Shown one piece after another: positions 6,892-8,214 of a DNA stretch of 8,214 bases; position 1 is the stretch's first letter, and each line of letters starts with the position of its first letter. Under the pieces are notes generated by a model. The model worked only from the letters and a program-made list of their open reading frames with translations. It was not told where the DNA came from and did not search any database. The position numbers and the translations under genes are program-made. The DNA is from FLUQ01 sp031548325 (GTDB lineage: Bacteria; Desulfobacterota; Desulfovibrionia; Desulfovibrionales; Desulfovibrionaceae), in the NCBI GenBank assembly GCA_031548325.1, contig JAVBRE010000172.1:1-8214 (forward strand), given 5' to 3'.

Positions 6892-7943
6892 TATATGTAT
6901 CCGAGTCCGTGCAAAAGACCGAAGCAGCCGGTCATCATGGGTTCGTCGTGGGGGGCCGTCATCTGCCCGTGCCCGGTGAGCAGCCTGCGCTGGGCTCCGG
7001 CCACATAGGCCGGTCGAAAACCCTCGGCTTCCGGCGGCAGGTCGATGATCACCGTGCCGTGGCCGCCTTCGTTCTGCACCTGTTCGCTGGGCAGCCAGCC
7101 CAGGCGGAATTCCGAAAGATCCTTGATCAGGTTGTCCACGGAAATACCCAAAGTGTGCTGCTCGTACACCCCGAAAATACGCTGCCGGTAAACCAGAAAG
7201 GCCGACACGTGGCTGTTGCCCGCATTGACCAGCAGCACGCCCTGGCGGAAACTGCGTTCCGCTATTTCCGTCACGGAAAGCAGTCCCAGAAGCGCCGCTG
7301 CGCCGGAATCGGCCACCGGCCCTCCGGTCACGGACTGAATGGCGGCCAGCCGGGCCATTTCCGGCGGAACGGCCATAACAATCCAAGTCGGGGGGTCGCC
7401 CCCTTCGCCGGGCGCCGTGTACAAAAAATTCTGCCACATACGCATGCGGGCCTGACGGCCGCTGTCCTGGGGGTGGTACCCGTGGTCCTGAGCCGCCACC
7501 GCGACCAGACCGGGCATATCCAGCCCTGTCACCCCGCAGAACTCACGCCACATGGACAAATTCACGTCGCCGGTGCGCAGGGACAGATACCCGTCCGGGC
7601 AGGCGTCGACGATTTGCAGCCCCGCTTCTTCAGCGGCGGCGACATTTTCATGCAGGGCCAGGGCAATATCTTCCGATACCGCCGCGCGGCAGCCTTCTTT
7701 TATGTGCGCGGAAAGCGCGCGCACATACCCCGTGCCCATGCCCGGCCCGCTGAGGTAAATGTCCCTGCGCACGGCCGTATAGGCCATGATCCGACGGGCA
7801 AGCGTCCGGGCAGGGGACGGCAGCACGCAGCGGGGCATGGCCTGCGGGTCGACGCCCTGTTGGTAGATAAGGACATCCTGCGTGCGGCTGCCCACATTGA
7901 CGCACAGTACGGACTCTTGCGGCGTAGAAAAAAATTCCTGCAT
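6891..7943 (-). CDS. DUF1786 family protein (ASKHA-like fold predicted), function unknown
   Basis: This 350-residue protein matches the DUF1786 family, which databases often label 'putative pyruvate formate-lyase activating enzyme' without evidence. The sequence contains no CX3CX2C radical SAM motif, so that label should not be trusted. VNVGSRTQDVLIY (15-27) and LLVNAGNSHVSAFLV (237-251) look like the two phosphate-binding hairpins of actin/Hsp70/sugar-kinase (ASKHA) proteins. ADSGAAALLGLL (211-222) is another conserved-looking stretch. From this I infer ATP binding, perhaps kinase or activase work; substrate unknown. No signal peptide or membrane segment is clear, so it should be cytoplasmic. 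The start at 7943 is supported by GGGAGA 6 bases upstream; the frame stays open to 8165 but that would run through the palindrome and past the predicted promoter. It is the first gene of the operon with the CoA ligase. Confidence 0.8.
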   Translation of the reverse strand: MQEFFSTPQESVLCVNVGSRTQDVLIYQQGVDPQAMPRCVLPSPARTLARRIMAYTAVRRDIYLSGPGMGTGYVRALSAHIKEGCRAAVSEDIALALHENVAAAEEAGLQIVDACPDGYLSLRTGDVNLSMWREFCGVTGLDMPGLVAVAAQDHGYHPQDSGRQARMRMWQNFLYTAPGEGGDPPTWIVMAVPPEMARLAAIQSVTGGPVADSGAAALLGLLSVTEIAERSFRQGVLLVNAGNSHVSAFLVYRQRIFGVYEQHTLGISVDNLIKDLSEFRLGWLPSEQVQNEGGHGTVIIDLPPEAEGFRPAYVAGAQRRLLTGHGQMTAPHDEPMMTGCFGLLHGLGYI

Positions 7944-7949
7944 GGACGA

Positions 7950-7955
7950 TCTCCC
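7950..7955 (-). promoter_or_regulatory. Ribosome binding site of the DUF1786 gene
   Basis: GGGAGA on the minus strand, 6 bases before the ATG at 7943. It decides between this start and possible upstream starts within the palindrome. Confidence 0.75.
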
Positions 7956-7982
7956 GGCGTGTCCATCCCGTTGAAACAATGC

Positions 7983-8011
7983 AGCATACAGATTACAGGT
8001 CGGAACCGCAA
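7983..8011 (-). promoter_or_regulatory. Sigma70-like promoter for the DUF1786-CoA ligase operon (left arm of palindrome)
   Basis: On the minus strand TTGCGG (8011-8006) is followed, after exactly 17 bases, by TATGCT (7988-7983). The -10 box matches TATAAT at 4 of 6 positions and the -35 box has the TTG core. Transcription would start near 7976 and leave a leader of about 33 bases before the ATG at 7943, with the ribosome binding site in place. The promoter lies at the outer end of the palindrome arm and reads outward. Confidence 0.55.
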
Positions 8012-8212
8012 GCGCACGGGGTGACGCAATAATGGGTAACGGCTCCGTTTGCGCTTCAGACAAGGAAGGCGAACTCCGTGCGAAGCTCGTGTATGTTTTT
8101 GGTACACTTAGCTTAGCACGGAGTTCTCCTTCCTTGTATGAAGCGCAAACGGAGCCGTTACCCATTAATGCGTCACCCCGTGCGCTTGCGGTTACGACCT
8201 GTCATCTGTATG
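7985..8212. repeat. Long imperfect palindrome: two 103-bp arms around a 22-bp centre
   Basis: The arm 7985-8087 is the reverse complement of 8110-8212 at 97 of 103 positions, with no gaps. The mismatched pairs are 7994/8203, 8003/8194, 8029/8168, 8059/8138, 8070/8127 and 8082/8115. The centre (8088-8109) contains a further small stem GTGTA/TACAC (8089-8093 and 8103-8107) with a T-rich loop. Just outside the arms 7984/8213 do not pair but 7983/8214 do, so the repeat may run on past the window. No gene lies in it. It occupies nearly all of the otherwise empty 271 bases upstream of the DUF1786 gene. It could be a palindromic miniature mobile element, or an inverted duplication of a promoter region. 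Confidence 0.95.
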
Positions 8213-8214
8213 AT
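8186..8214 (+). promoter_or_regulatory. Outward sigma70-like promoter in the right arm of the palindrome
   Basis: TTGCGG (8186-8191), a 17-base spacer and TATGAT (8209-8214) read to the right, the mirror image of the left-arm promoter. The -10 box matches consensus at 5 of 6 positions, better than its partner. Any transcript would begin outside the window, so its target gene cannot be seen. Confidence 0.5.

Noticed and set aside
6891..7943. Pyruvate formate-lyase activating enzyme
   Set aside because: No radical SAM cysteine motif is present; the name is a common database label for DUF1786 and does not fit the sequence.
5695..8024. Plus-strand open frames of 437 and 371 codons (5695-7008 and 6909-8024)
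   Set aside because: Both are antisense shadows of the CoA ligase and DUF1786 genes, with no family signature and low-complexity basic composition.
7944..8165. N-terminal extension of the DUF1786 gene to an ATG at 8165
   Set aside because: The extra residues would be encoded by the palindrome, upstream of the likely promoter. The ATG at 7943 has a good ribosome binding site and begins the conserved part.
7985..8212. CRISPR array or invertible promoter switch
   Set aside because: There are only two copies, in inverted orientation, with a 22-base centre. There are no spacers, no recombinase gene in the window, and too little between the arms to invert usefully.

Overview
The window is GC-rich, densely coded DNA with six protein genes, all on the minus strand, so transcription runs from high to low coordinates. 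The gene content suggests a sulfate-reducing deltaproteobacterium of the Desulfovibrionaceae type. That placement is an inference from protein style: a PaaK-like CoA ligase next to a DUF1786 protein, DUF4390 beside an NtrY-like kinase, and a DUF748/AsmA-like protein. No rRNA or other marker gene is present to prove it.

In order of transcription, the layout is: a DUF1786 protein (7943-6891); a phenylacetate-CoA ligase family enzyme (6879-5584), only 11 bases downstream with its ribosome binding site touching the preceding stop codon; a secreted or membrane-anchored DUF4390 protein (5535-4924); an NtrY-like membrane histidine kinase (4825-2606); a radical SAM protein (2545-1652); and the N-terminal 528 residues of a DUF748/AsmA-like envelope protein (1584 to beyond base 1). 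The gaps are 11, 48, 98, 60 and 67 bases and hold no convincing terminator, so part or all of the set may be one operon. The 98-base gap before the kinase holds three tandem inverted repeats and is the most likely place for differential expression.

The most unusual element is at the right edge. Bases 7985-8212 form a long imperfect palindrome: two 103-base arms, 97 of 103 positions complementary, around a 22-base centre. Each arm ends in a sigma70-like promoter pointing outward (TTGCGG, 17 bases, TATGCT on the minus strand; TTGCGG, 17 bases, TATGAT on the plus strand). The left promoter is well placed to start the DUF1786-paaK operon; the right one would read out of the window. The element may be a palindromic miniature mobile element or a duplicated and inverted promoter region. 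It may extend past base 8214.

Functionally, the CoA ligase probably activates an aryl acid, or a similar acid, to its CoA thioester. The DUF1786 protein looks like an ASKHA-fold nucleotide-binding protein of unknown role. DUF4390 and the kinase form a known neighbour pair, but no NtrX-type response regulator follows the kinase here. The last two genes may be passengers or a separate unit. No tRNA, rRNA, CRISPR array, transposase or phage gene was seen.
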